Shown here: piece after piece, positions 12,388 through 23,500 of the stretch | Numbering within the stretch: the stretch's first letter is position 1 | Layout: each line of letters begins with the position of its first letter | Assembly (NCBI RefSeq): GCF_000003195.3 | Contig: NC_012870.2 | Span: 46,180,614 to 46,244,613 of the forward strand | DNA from: Sorghum bicolor | Taxonomy: Eukaryota; Streptophyta; Magnoliopsida; Poales; Poaceae | Length of the DNA: 64,000 nt | Reading direction: 5' to 3' | Notes under the pieces: generated by a model | Databases searched by the model: none | The model's input: the letters and a program-made list of their open reading frames with translations, nothing else | Told to the model about the DNA's origin: nothing | Translations under genes and position numbers: made by a program

Positions 12388-12408
12388 TGGCGCGCCAGGT
12401 AGGGGTCC
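12388..12408 (+). other. Primer-binding site of element B
   Basis: TGGCGCGCCAGGTAGGGG starts 2 nt after the LTR end. Reverse transcription would be primed here. The priming tRNA is not assigned. Confidence 0.7.
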
Positions 12409-12444
12409 TGCGTGTTTTTTCACTGATTTCCCACTCCTTTCCAT

Positions 12445-13690
12445 ATGGCCACTCTCGTTTCGCTGATTCCGCGTTCCACGGTGATTTGGTTCAGGAGCCT
12501 CGAGTTCATGTCTACCGGTTTCGGCTACGACATGATCCTGCTCTCAGTTAGAGGACCGGGAGGAGCCCGCGTCGTACCAACGCGATTGAGGGCTCCGAGA
12601 TGTCCTCACCACCATGCCTCCCCGCCTAAGAAGAGGCGTGGACAGCACCACCATCACCCCTCTGCCTCATCGCGATCGCTAGTTCGCGCTAGGCGGGAGG
12701 TGATCCAGAGGCCGACAACCCCACGCGCTGAAACCACGGGCACGACAGCCCGGCGCCATGAAGACCGCACGACGACGACGGGAGACAGCGCGCCTTGCGC
12801 GCTCTCGCTCGCCACGACGCTGGTCCCACATGGATTGTTCGCCACAAGAAGAGCGCTGTCGTTCAGGCTGGACAACGCCGCAGCGTCGCTCGCCAGGACA
12901 ATATGTCCAAACGCCCAGACGTACATGGAAAGACCAATGGTCCTCCCACGCGACGATGGAGCACAGCCACAGCCGTCCGAACTGCCAGACTTCTCACAGG
13001 TACGAGCCCTCCGCCGCCTAGGCCCTAGGCGGTACACGATAACTTCCCTCAGGCAGCGGCTGCTGGAGGAAGGACGTGGATGCTTCTGCGCTGTCGAGCC
13101 GGACTTCGGCTCTGAGTCCGACAGCAGTGACCCTACCAGGGAATGCTTCCATATCGACGGGGCAATAGAAACAACCGACGAGACACAAGACGCTGTTGCT
13201 GGTGGTCAGGCCCCTGCAGCAAGGGAAGACCCCAGGACGCCTGGGAACGACGGTCAAGTCGACCCCCCCTCCACTAGAAGACAGAGCCGCGCAAATTGCG
13301 CAGCTACACGAGCTCAAAGCAAAGCTCGACGAGGATCGCGAACGCCTTGTTCTGCTTGAACAGATCCTCGAGCAGGACCTGCCTTACCCACCCGGCGGAA
13401 GTGTCCGCAGACGGGCTCGAGAGGTACATAGGCAGATCGTCGGAGACGAAGAGCCTGAGCAGCCCGTCAGCCGTTTCCCTCGAGCAGGCCAGAACGTCGT
13501 GGCGGCGACAATGCTGCTGCGTAATATGCCCGAACCGTCGAACTCCCAAGCGCGACGCATTCGAGACGAGGTGCAGACTCTGCTCCAAGTGGCAGCGGTT
13601 CAGCAAGCCGAGAGCTCGGCCTCTCGACGTCGAGGAGCGGCCATAGAAAAGCGCGATGAGCCGGCCCACAACGAAAAGGAGGTGTCAGTC
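12445..13690 (+). pseudogene. gag of element B, N-terminal part (broken; split by C)
   Basis: The start chosen is the ATG at 12445 (MATLVSLIPRSTVIW), which matches B' and follows the PBS closely. The N-terminal region is rich in His/Arg/Pro, followed by a charged helical region (KAKLDEDRERLVLLEQILEQ). Compared with B', one extra C in a run of seven at about 13263-13269 shifts the frame. Element C then interrupts the gene after 13690; gag resumes at 24976. B' reads straight through the corresponding codons, which confirms the insertion point. Confidence 0.85.
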
Positions 13691-14381
13691 TGTTGATGCA
13701 AAAACTAGTCTGCAAACACAAAGGGCTAATACCCGATCCAAACGTTAAGGCGTGCCAGCCGATTTGACCTTACTATCGGCAAAGGTGATAACTCGAATAC
13801 TTTAGTCCTGACAACAGCGATACGCCCGGATGTCACGGCTAAGAGGTACTCACGCGGAACTTGAGGATACGCCGAGCTTGAGTCGACGAATTCCTAAGAA
13901 CTCGTAACAAAAAGAAAACGTATGACGAAGTCGTCGAAAAGTAAATGCTGGAATATGAGTAAAAAACGTGTGTTTGATTGATTGATAGATATCCTGATTA
14001 CAAGGTCTTAGGGCTTATATTTATACCCTGCTCAAAGAGCTACGACCAGACACGATTAGAATTCGAATTCCAAATTACACGGAACCCGTATACAAAACGA
14101 TACGAATAACATAAGGAAATAATAAAACCATCCTTCGTGACAAACCGAAATTCCTCCACATGACAACTGGCAGCTTCCGGACTCCTCCTTCGCGTCATCG
14201 GCAATCCCCTTGCCATAGTCATCGGCAGACCCTTTTACTTGGTCATCGGCACCATATTACTGTCTGAGGACTTAGTCACATTCAACCTTTCCCTCATCGG
14301 CAACCATCCTTACCAGCAACCCGCATCGTACTGCCACCCTGTCCTGCCATCCTGGACACGTGCCCAAAAATGGTGTCAACA
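13691..14381 (-). repeat. 3' LTR of element C
   Basis: 691 bp; I found no difference from 24285-24975. It contains six copies of ATCGGC/GCCGAT and a TATAAATA (minus) at 14018-14025. Confidence 0.95.
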
Positions 14382-14394
14382 CATGCCCCCCAGT
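14382..14394 (-). other. Polypurine tract of element C
   Basis: On the minus strand ACTGGGGGGCATG directly precedes the LTR start TGTTGACACC. This fits the plus-strand primer site. Confidence 0.7.
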
Positions 14395-14863
14395 TTCGGA
14401 GTACAAAACTATTAATGCTCCGAAATTCTCTGCAGTAATGATGTCTTCTCCGCAATTAATGCTCCTAATCTGGTAACCGACAACCTCAATCTGGGCAACT
14501 CTGATCCTAATCCTCCGCAGATCCCTCGAAATCCACAACTTCCCAAACGGGCATCTCTCTTAGTCGTACATCGGCAACAATACCGTTACAAAGATCTGCC
14601 GATGCTCTGCCCAGGATATTCGCAAAAACGGTTACTTCCCCTCTATCCGCCCATCGGCAGGACGACCGTTATAGAATATCACCGATGGACCGACCAGGAG
14701 ATCGCGCACAGTAAAATATCTTTAGATAATGACCGCTTCCTGTCAAATCACCTGCACAATCCCTGGATTATCGTGCGAACAGTTACCATATCCACTTGAG
14801 TACCCTCGGGTTTCTCGGATGCGGCAAAGAAATAAGTCAGATTTGCCCTTGTCCATCTTGCCC
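14395..14863. other. Upstream region of C's antisense gene
   Basis: About 470 bp without a convincing ORF, between PPT and TATA box, with three copies of ATCGGC/GCCGAT. Probably the promoter-proximal region of the plus-strand gene. Confidence 0.5.
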
Positions 14864-14872
14864 TATAAATAG
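14864..14872 (+). promoter_or_regulatory. TATA box of C's antisense gene
   Basis: TATAAATAG in the context TTGCCCTATAAATAGTTCC, 157 bp upstream of the ATG at 15021. This is a textbook plant TATA context and gives the gene a promoter separate from the LTR. Confidence 0.7.
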
Positions 14873-15020
14873 TTCCTCCTTGGGTACTCCTCCCCCATTA
14901 CATCATTCTGCCATCCAACTTCACTTTTCCAGCGGCGGCGCCATTCTCAATCCTCAAGATCTCCGACAAGCATTCTTCTTCATCAACTCCGGCGTCTTCC
15001 AGCATCCCCTTCACGACAAG

Positions 15021-18000
15021 ATGGCCGTTGGCTTCGTCGTCCCTGAGGTCAGACTTCCATCTCATCTGCTGTACCTTTTTCCTGCATTCCTGTTCATCTG
15101 CGATTTACCTTACCGAATATTTTCCTTCTCCTTTTTCTTTGTATCTTTATTCCCCAAAACACCAGGAGTTATCCAACAAAATTGTCATTCCTACCGATCA
15201 ACCACATCTTCAATGCCTCGGCCCTCTAGGGGATCCAGATCCAACCGACCTTATCAACGCAGAAACCAACAGGATTCCCTTTAGAGCTGAAAACTTTGCT
15301 CTAGATCTATGGAAGGACACCTTTCGCTCTTGGCCTAGCCCTACTGTAGGGTGGAAAGACTGGTTCTTGAGGGTCAGCAACTCTTATGAAGTTCAATGGG
15401 GTGAGAGGAAATTAGCTCAATGCATTAGGCTGTCCATTGCCGATATGCACAGGAACGAGTCATTGCTGATAGCCGCATCTTACTTTTGGTCAGACACTCT
15501 CAACGCTTTTGTTTTTGGCCACGGCCCTGCTTCTCCTACCCTTGCCGATGTAGCCATGCTTACTGGGTTAGACATATCTTCTGCCGATAGCACCCACTTT
15601 TTTGATACCGCCCCCAGTGCCAAAGTGGAGACTCGCGCTATCGGCGGCTGGTCAGGGTACATCCAGAAGTACCGCGGGAGAGGGCCTGTCACCATAAAGG
15701 AACAAACCACTTTTCTGAACATGTGGCTAGACAAGTTTGTATTCTGTGGTCGATCGGCAGGACCGACTTCTGTCTATCTATCGGCAGCAGAAAGACTGGC
15801 TAGCGGTGGTCAATTTCCTCTCGGCCGTTATTTGCTCGGCGCTGTTTATCACCTTCTCCATCAGGTAGTCCAGAAACTCCTGCTCGGCCAACCTATCGGC
15901 AACTTGGGAGGTCCTTGGTGGTTTATTAATATGTGGCTCAATCTGCACCTGCACAAGCGCCTCGATCTCAACTTGTTCTCTCAGCACTTCCCAAGAGATA
16001 TAGCCGAGAACCATGTGTTGGGTGAAGAGGAATCGGCAACACGTGCCCCCCTGAACTTTGGCGAAGCTGTTATAGTTTTACCCGGTTCAGGGAACACTCC
16101 GGATCAGATCGGCCGATTCTTCGAAACGCTGTATGAGGGTTTGGCCAGAGATGAACGACCATGGCTGGCTTATGACGACCTAGATAGCATGCTCCCTCTG
16201 ACCTTCAATCCGTTCGACGAAGCTCTTGATAGGGACAATGAGGTGATGATGGCAATCGTGACTCCCAGAGCCATACCAGTGAACTTCTTCGGCAGCACGA
16301 AAACCTCTCCCCAAACCTATGAATTTTATAATCCATCGGCATTAGCTCGCCAGCTAGCTTTCGGCCAATTGCCGATCGCACTTCCTTATGCCGATGTAAT
16401 AAAGCCCAGAGAACCCATCGCTAACCTCCTCGAGTGGACTCGAGTAGCCCAGCTACCACCAAATGCCGATACAGATGTAGATCTGTCAGAATGGGTTCCA
16501 GCTGCCTTTATCACTCAAGCATACAAGCTATGGTGGGCAGAATGGAAGGAGAATCTATTCTGCAGATCGGCCCTCTCATACCGCGGTATGATCGACCCCG
16601 AATACGAAGTCCCTGACGACACTGTAAGTATTTTAAACCGATGTCTCATTTTCCAATACTATTCCCATCGGTAACTTACCCCTGTATTCTTTTTGCAGAT
16701 TGACAACACCCCCCCATCGGTTAGCAGGAGTGGCAAGCCGATCGACTTATTCCCATCAGGCCCGATCTCCTCAATCGGCCACAATGCTCCCACTCTGGCT
16801 TCCATCGTGCACCGGGGTGCGCGTCTCAAGAAAGTTACCACCAGGAAAACTCAGACATCACCAATGGTAACTGCTTCCACTCTGGCGCAAGCTTTCAAGG
16901 CAATCTGTTAAAACCCTTTTTTATTTATGCTGACTATCTTTATATCGGTTATCTGTGCTCATAAACTCTTTATCGTTGTTGCAGCAAACTGGTGCATCGG
17001 CAAAAGCCAAACGCCAAGGTGCCGATCCCCCCCAGTCTAGCCAGCCAAAGAGGAAAGGCGTCCAAGGTGCTAAGACTGGAACAAAGCGTCAGAAAGTGGC
17101 AACTCCTCCTCCTCCTCCGGTGTCTCCAATCCCGGTGGAATCTTCCCCTTCTCCTCTAGAAGTCCAGGCACAGCAAGCACCATCTCCTCAATCAATACAG
17201 GAAGCACCACAGATGGAAGAACCTCAGCAAGAAGAACCTCAAACGGCAGGTACGTCAGCTGACGTAGGTGAACAAACAACTGGCCTGGCAGGTCCAGTTA
17301 TATCATCGGCGGTTTCCTCAATTCAAACAACTGTTGTTCCTCTTCCGGGTAACATATCCCAACAATACTCCTACCGATAAACTTATTTTCATTTATTCTT
17401 ATAATCCTTCCTGTCTTCTTTCAGGCGATATCGTTCTATCGGCAACATTTGCCGATCAACCTGCAGCTCCATCGGCCTCTCTGAGTCAAAGGCAGGAAAT
17501 CGCCTTGAAGCAAGTAAGTCATCCATTTTTCCATCGGTATCATCTGCCGAAGTTTTGACCATAAAATTGACCTATTTCATTTTCATTTTCAGGAACAAGA
17601 TTCTCCCAACAGCTTGTTCTCCTTCGCTATTGATATCTTCGAAGAAGAAGGCGAGGAAGCAAGCTCCTCTCGGGCAGTTGGAATTGTATCGGCAGAAACC
17701 AGAGCTAGACTGGAGGAGCTATCGGCCATACTTCATCAAGACACAACTCAACTGGTCGACGATTCTGACCCAGCCAAGGCCCTGTTCAAGACTCTTAGAG
17801 GCCAAATTCCTGCCGATGCCGAAGAAGCACTCTTCCACGCTGCACATCTAGAAAGCCGCCAGCTACAGTACCAGAGAGCTACTCGACGCCTTGCCGACAG
17901 AGCTGCTCAAATCCAGCTCTCTGAGGAGATGATGAAAGAAAAACTCTTAGCCGATGAGAAACATAAGAACATCGGCATCTTAAAGTCCTCAGGTGATGCA

Positions 18001-18288
18001 CTGAAGCAGAAAATGTCTGATCTATCGGCAAAAAGAGAAGCTCTGCTGGCTGAACTCAAGCAAGTAGAAGACGCCCTGTCCCAAGCCTAGCAAGAAGATA
18101 GTCAATTGCCGGAGACCATCAAGCATCTTGAACAGGAACGAAACGTCCATGGTCGTAAAGCGCTGCAACTGAAGAGGAAGCTGAAGCCGATTGAAGGTTC
18201 TGCCGATGACGATATCAAAGAGATAGAGACAGCCAACCAGATTCGGCTGCGCGCCATATCCGCAATCCAAGCGCTGCTGAACATCTGA
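15021..18288 (+). CDS. Antisense extra gene of element C: plant-mobile-domain-like protein with coiled coil (six exons, one nonsense codon)
   Basis: Exons inferred from splice signals and comparison with A: 15021-15047, 15166-16623, 16699-16899, 16985-17348, 17425-17513, 17593-18288. Lengths keep one frame throughout (945 codons with stop). Introns are 118, 75, 85, 76 and 79 bp; all are GT-AG except the third, GC-AG. Exon 2 encodes a globular domain (WKDTFRSWPSPTVGWKDWF; LADVAMLTGLDI; WWFINMWLNLHLHKRLDL) that I recognise as plant-mobile-domain type (PMD; recalled, not searched). Exon 4 is Pro/Lys-rich; exon 6 is a coiled coil. A TAG at 18088-18090 replaces the Gln codon seen in A and removes the last 66 residues. 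Convergent with pol, 145 bp apart. PMD proteins occur in transposons and in host proteins (MAIN/MAIL) linked to silencing; the role here is unknown. Confidence 0.78.
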
Positions 18289-18339
18289 AGCTTTCATCGG
18301 CGACACACCTTTGTTTCTCCGCTTTTAGCTTTTAGTCTA

Positions 18340-18423
18340 GCCGATAAGACTGTTATCGGCATCTTTTGAAACATTAAGTCTGCCCTTGAACATTTAAATT
18401 CAGCCGATAGGAGTGTTATCGGC
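18340..18423. promoter_or_regulatory. Twin 7-7-7 dyads between convergent genes (element C)
   Basis: GCCGATA-N7-TATCGGC at 18340-18360 and 18403-18423, 63 bp apart, between the antisense gene's stop (18288) and the pol stop (18434). The same layout exists in A (6018-6103), with spacers differing at single bases. Confidence 0.75.
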
Positions 18424-18433
18424 ACTTAACCTT

Positions 18434-19530
18434 TTATGCATCGATCCATATGCTGGGGTAGTACTTCTTCAAATATTTGCCATTTAACGCTCTGGGAAAT
18501 TCAACTCCTTCGAGAGTTTCTAGAATATAGGCATTACCAGGAGCTGAGCGTTTTATCCGATAAGGACCTTCCCAATTAGGAGACCACTTCCCAAACTTTG
18601 AACTTTTAGTCCCGACTGGCAAAATCAACTTCCATACCAAATCCCCATCGGCAAACTCCTTAGCCTTCACTTTTTTATCATACCATCTGGCAACTCTCTT
18701 CTTATTTTCTTCTATACTCATTAAAGCCTTTAACCGATGCCCTGCTAAATCATCTAACTCATCGGTCATTAAAGTGGCATAATCATCGGCAGCCAATTGA
18801 TCTTGAAAAGATAATCGCCTAGATCCAGCCTTAATCTCCCAAGGCAAAACTGCATCATGTCCATACACCAATTGATAAGGTGACACCTTGGTTGATCCAT
18901 GACAAGCCATCCGATAAGACCACAGTGCTTCATTCAACAATGTATGCCACCGCCTAGGATTTTCTTCAATCTTTCGTTTAATAAGCTTGATAATTCCCTT
19001 GTTAGACGCTTCGGCCTGCCCATTGGCTTGAGCATAGTAAGGAGAAGAATTCAACACTTTAATTCCCATACCGATTGCGAATTCATCGAACTCCCCCGAC
19101 GTGAACATGGTGCCCTGATCGGTAGTAATCGTTTGGGGAATCCCAAATCGGTAAATAATATGCTCCTTCACAAAATCAATCATATTGGCCGATGTGACTT
19201 TCTTCAAAGGAATAGCTTCAACCCACTTGGTGAAATAGTCAGTGGCAACTAGAATGAATTTATGCCCTTTGCTAGATGGTGGATAAATCTGGCCGATCAG
19301 ATCGATGGCCCACCCCCGGAACGGCCAAGGTTTTATTATAGGATTCATAGCCGATGCGGGTGCTCTCTGGATATTACCGAACTTTTGATAACCTTGACAT
19401 CCCTTGAAATATTTAAAACAATCTTCAAGTATGGTTGGCCAAAAATATCCATTCCTTCGAATCATCCACTTCATCTTAAAAGCTGACTGATGCGCTCCAC
19501 ACACTCCTTCATGGATTTCTCCCATCAAAC
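18434..19530 (-). CDS. Integrase of element C (pol C-terminal ORF)
   Basis: An uninterrupted frame from about 19530 to the stop at 18434. HHCC finger region (HEGVCGAHQSAFKMKW ... CQGYQK): the last zinc-binding Cys is Tyr, where A has CQGC. Catalytic core: AIDLIGQ (Asp), TTDQGTMF (Asp), NGQAEASNKG (Glu). The C-terminal part ends KKYYPSIWIDA. The frame is shifted relative to RT by the upstream deletion. The first ATG after the junction is at 19528, but no start signal is expected, since integrase is normally made as part of pol. Confidence 0.85.
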
Positions 19531-20591
19531 TTCTGATCGGCTTTCAATTTAAGAAGAGGACTGAAAGCACGAATTCTCCCAGATAAATTCGATATAAATC
19601 TTCTGATAAAATTCACTTTGCCGGTCAAAGATTGGAGCTCGGTTTTATTGGTAGGGGCCACTATTTTATTGATAGCATCAATAGATCTTCGACTAATTTC
19701 AATACCCCTCTGATGTACCATGAAACCAAGAAACTGCCCTGTCGATACACCAAATGCACACTTGTTGGGATTCATCTTCAATCCATGCTTCCTTGTGCAC
19801 TCAAACACTCTTCGTAAATCGGCAAGATGCTTTGAGAAATCTCCAGACTTGACCACCACATCATCAATATAAATTTCTACGATCTTGCCGATGAACTCAT
19901 GAAATATAAAATTCATAGCCCTTTGATAAGTAGCACCGGCATTCCTTAACCCAAAAGTCATGACTATCCATTCAAATAGTCCAACATGACCAGGACACCT
20001 GAATGCGGTTTTTGGAATATCCTCTTCTGCCATGAATATTTGATTGTAACCCGCATTACCATCCATGAAGCTGATGACCCGATGGCCAGCCGCAGCATCA
20101 ACCAGTAGATCGGCGACAGGCATTGGATATCCATCCATCGGCGTAGCTTTATTGAGATTCCTGAAATCAATGCACACCCGAAGCTTCCCGTTCTTCTTGT
20201 AAACCGGGACGACATTGGAAATCCATTCAGCATACCGACACTGCCGAATAAACTTAGCTTCAATAAGTTTAGTGATTTCGGCCTTAATATCAGGTAGAAT
20301 GTTAGGATTACATCGGCGGGCTGGTTGCTGATGTGGCCGAAATCCAGACTTATTGGGTAACCGATGTTCAACAATTGATCGGTCTAAACCAGGCATCTCT
20401 GTATAATCCCAAGCAAAGCAATCTTTATATTCCTTTAACAAACTAGTTAATTGCCTTTTACACTCAGGATCTAGTTTAGCACTAATAAAAGTAGGCCTAG
20501 GCCTATCACCACCACCTATATCTACTTCTACCAAATCATCGGCCGATGTGAATCCCTGGCCTAATTTTCCATCATCGGCGAATCTATCCAT
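19509..20591 (-). CDS. Reverse transcriptase of element C (truncated pol)
   Basis: The frame opens at ATG 20591, whose first base is the last base of the gag-pro stop (TAATG), in the -1 frame. RT motifs: KKNGKLRVCIDFRNLN, SFMDGNAGYNQIF (motif A), FGLRNAGATYQRAMNF, catalytic YIDDVVVKS, then thumb (FVHQ-type FMVHQRGIEI) up to KLKADQ. There the element-wide deletion joins the frame to integrase codons out of phase, ending at 19509. Both RNase H domains present in A are absent. RT alone could be intact, but a pol without RNase H cannot complete reverse transcription on its own. Confidence 0.87.
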   Translation of the reverse strand: MDRFADDGKLGQGFTSADDLVEVDIGGGDRPRPTFISAKLDPECKRQLTSLLKEYKDCFAWDYTEMPGLDRSIVEHRLPNKSGFRPHQQPARRCNPNILPDIKAEITKLIEAKFIRQCRYAEWISNVVPVYKKNGKLRVCIDFRNLNKATPMDGYPMPVADLLVDAAAGHRVISFMDGNAGYNQIFMAEEDIPKTAFRCPGHVGLFEWIVMTFGLRNAGATYQRAMNFIFHEFIGKIVEIYIDDVVVKSGDFSKHLADLRRVFECTRKHGLKMNPNKCAFGVSTGQFLGFMVHQRGIEISRRSIDAINKIVAPTNKTELQSLTGKVNFIRRFISNLSGRIRAFSPLLKLKADQKFDGRNP

Positions 20592-23500
20592 TAAAAACCA
20601 TCGTCAGAACCGACTGCTTGGATCGGTGGAATCTCATAATCGGCAACTTTGAGAAAATCTTTCTCCCAAACTTCTCCTGAAATGCACCTAGTCTTTTCAT
20701 AAGTATCCGCTTCTGCCGATGCGATAACATAAGAAGAATCCCCTGGGACGATCTCAATCTTGTCACCTACCCACTGAACCAAGCACTGATGCATTGTAGA
20801 TGGGACACAACAATTGGCATGAATCCAATCTCTCCCCAATAATAAATTGTAGGCACCTTTTCTGCTGATCACGAAAAAGGTTGTCGGCAAGGTTTTGTTG
20901 CCGATGGTCAACTCCGCACATATCGCCCCCTTGACCGGAGACACGTTTCCCTCGAAGTCTTTGAGCATCATATCGGTCTTGGTCAAATCTTGATCCCCTT
21001 TCCCAAGCTTCCGATATACTGCATATGGCATAATATTAATAGCAGCCCCACCATCAACTAGGATCTTAGTCATTGGCTGCCCATCAACCCTTCCTTTGAG
21101 GAACAAAGCTTTAAGATGCTGCCTCTCGTTATCGGCAGGTTTCTCAAAGATAGCCGTCATTGGATCCAGAGCCAACTGAGCTATCTGATCAGAAAATCCC
21201 AACTCATCGTCACTGGTCGGTGCAAGAAACTCCATCGGCAACATGAATACCATGTTGACGCCTGCCGATGGACCTTCTTTCTTAGCGTCTGACGGCTGCC
21301 GACTCCCAGAGTTCTCTCCTTTATTTAGCTCTTCCTGCCTTTCACGTTGCAATCTCCTTTTCTGTGTCTTGGTTAATCCTTGAGGGCACCATGGAGGAAG
21401 TGGCCTTTGTCTTGCCGTCGGGCGTTGGTTCTCTCTTGACTCCATGCGATGCGTGTTAGTATCCCTGCAAAATATGAATTCATCAGGAACCCGCGCATCA
21501 GCCATTCTTTCAAGCTCCTCTTGGTTCCTGGGAAAATACTGGACACGGTCACCGAGCCGATCGTGAATGCTAAGCCTGCCCCCCAGCCGATCATGAACTG
21601 ACGCCCTTCCTCTGATCGGCCCATTAAATCGTCGTTCATCATCATGATAACGCCGATCGTCCCTGTCGTACCGATCATAACCGTTGCATTCAGGGCAGTC
21701 TCTGACAGTAGGAAGCTTGATATTTTCCTCCCAACAATGGATGAAGAATGGGCAATTCCAATGATCCCTGTGCCGATTCCACTCCTGTCGGCGTCTCTCT
21801 TCTTCCCGTTGATAATCTTCCTGCTGGCGCCGGTACCGATCTTCCCGTTGTTGCCATCTCTCTCGAGGCCTTCTATGAGTTATGACAATACCAGATCGAG
21901 GAATTCTTCCTGAGCTAGCTCCTTCCTGGACCAAGCCCTTACTTCTTGCATCGGCGGTAGTAACTTGATGCTGAGGATCTACCGATGCACTCTTCTCAGC
22001 TGTCTCCGACGTTAAGACCTTAGCCTTCCCCTTAGCATCCAACATGTTCGTCGGGAGAGGATGTTGGTCTATCTTCATCGGCTTCTGGGCTTTGGAACTA
22101 TCAAACTTGATTCTCCCTGACTCTATGGCCGATTGCAGCTGTTGTCTGAATACTTTGCACTCATTGGTATCATGTGAAGTTGCATTATGCCACTTGCAAT
22201 ACCTCATCCTCTTCAACTCTTCTGCCGACGGGATCACGTGGTTAGGTGACAATTTGATTTGACCTTCCTGAAGTAGAAAGTCAAATATCCTATCGGCCTT
22301 GGCGGTGTCAAATGCAAACTTCTCTGGTTCCTTCTGCCCAAAAGGACAAGACATCGGCTTCTTGTTTTTTACCCATTCTGCCAAACCGATCACTGGTTCT
22401 TCATCAGAATCTGAGCTTGTTGCTTCATCAACAAATGAGACTTTCTTATTCCATGCCCTCTTAGGCTCGAAAGGCTTGATGTCTTGATCAGATATCCTCT
22501 GCACCAAGTGACTTAAACTTTCAAACTCCTGAGAAGCATACTTATCCCTGATGTGTGGCAACAAACCCTGGAAAGCCAAATCGGCTAGCTGCCGATCATC
22601 CAGAACCAGGCTATAGCATTTATTTTTGACCTCTCGTATCCTCTGCACAAATCCCTCAACCGACTCATCATTACGTTGCCTCAACTTGACCAAGTCGGTG
22701 ATCTTCTTCTCATGAACCCCCGAGAAGAAGTATCTGTGGAATTGCTTCTCTAGATCGGCCCAAGTAATTACTGAATTGGGAGGCAATGATATGAACCAAG
22801 TAAAGGCCGATCCAGACAATGATGATGAAAATAGGCGAACCCTCAATTCGTCCCTGTTACCAGCCTCTCCACATTGAATAATGAACCTGTTGACATGCTC
22901 CATGGTTGACGTGTCGTCCTGTCCGGAAAACTTTGTAAAATCTGGTACCTTGTACCGATGTGGAAGTGGGATCAAATCATACGCTGGAGGATACGGTGTC
23001 CGGTAAGAATAAGTGTTGACTTTGGGTTTTATCCCAAATTGTTCCTTCATTACTTCAGCAATCTTATCGGCCCAATAAGCATCGGCATCTTGCCGATGAG
23101 GCGGCTGCGGATCCGGCACTTGGTGGCGAACCTCCACGTGTCTGTTTGGGACATGACCTGTATGGAACATCGTATTGGTCACCTGTCCTCCAATCTGCGG
23201 ACTACCAAACTGCTGTCCACCGACTGGCTGTCCTCCGAGTTGCTGTCCAAAATTTATTGGCTGGTTGGACATTCCCTGACCTTGGAACCCGGGATAAACC
23301 TGCCCTTGCTGGAACCCCGTAGTCTGATAACCCTGCTGGGGCGACTGTGGAAAGGCTTGCTGTCCAAGCCATCCATTATTAGCGTTCATCGGCATAGGTG
23401 CTGCCGATGATTGGTAATTGGGTATCGTCGTTGAATTGACATACCCCGACTGGGCCATAGGCCTCTGTTGCATCAGCATTGACTCTGCCGATGCGTTGGG

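Noticed and set aside
20585..20600. Canonical slippery heptamer at C's gag-pro/pol boundary
   Set aside because: There is a run of T, but its register does not fit X XXY YYZ in the gag frame, and A lacks the T run.
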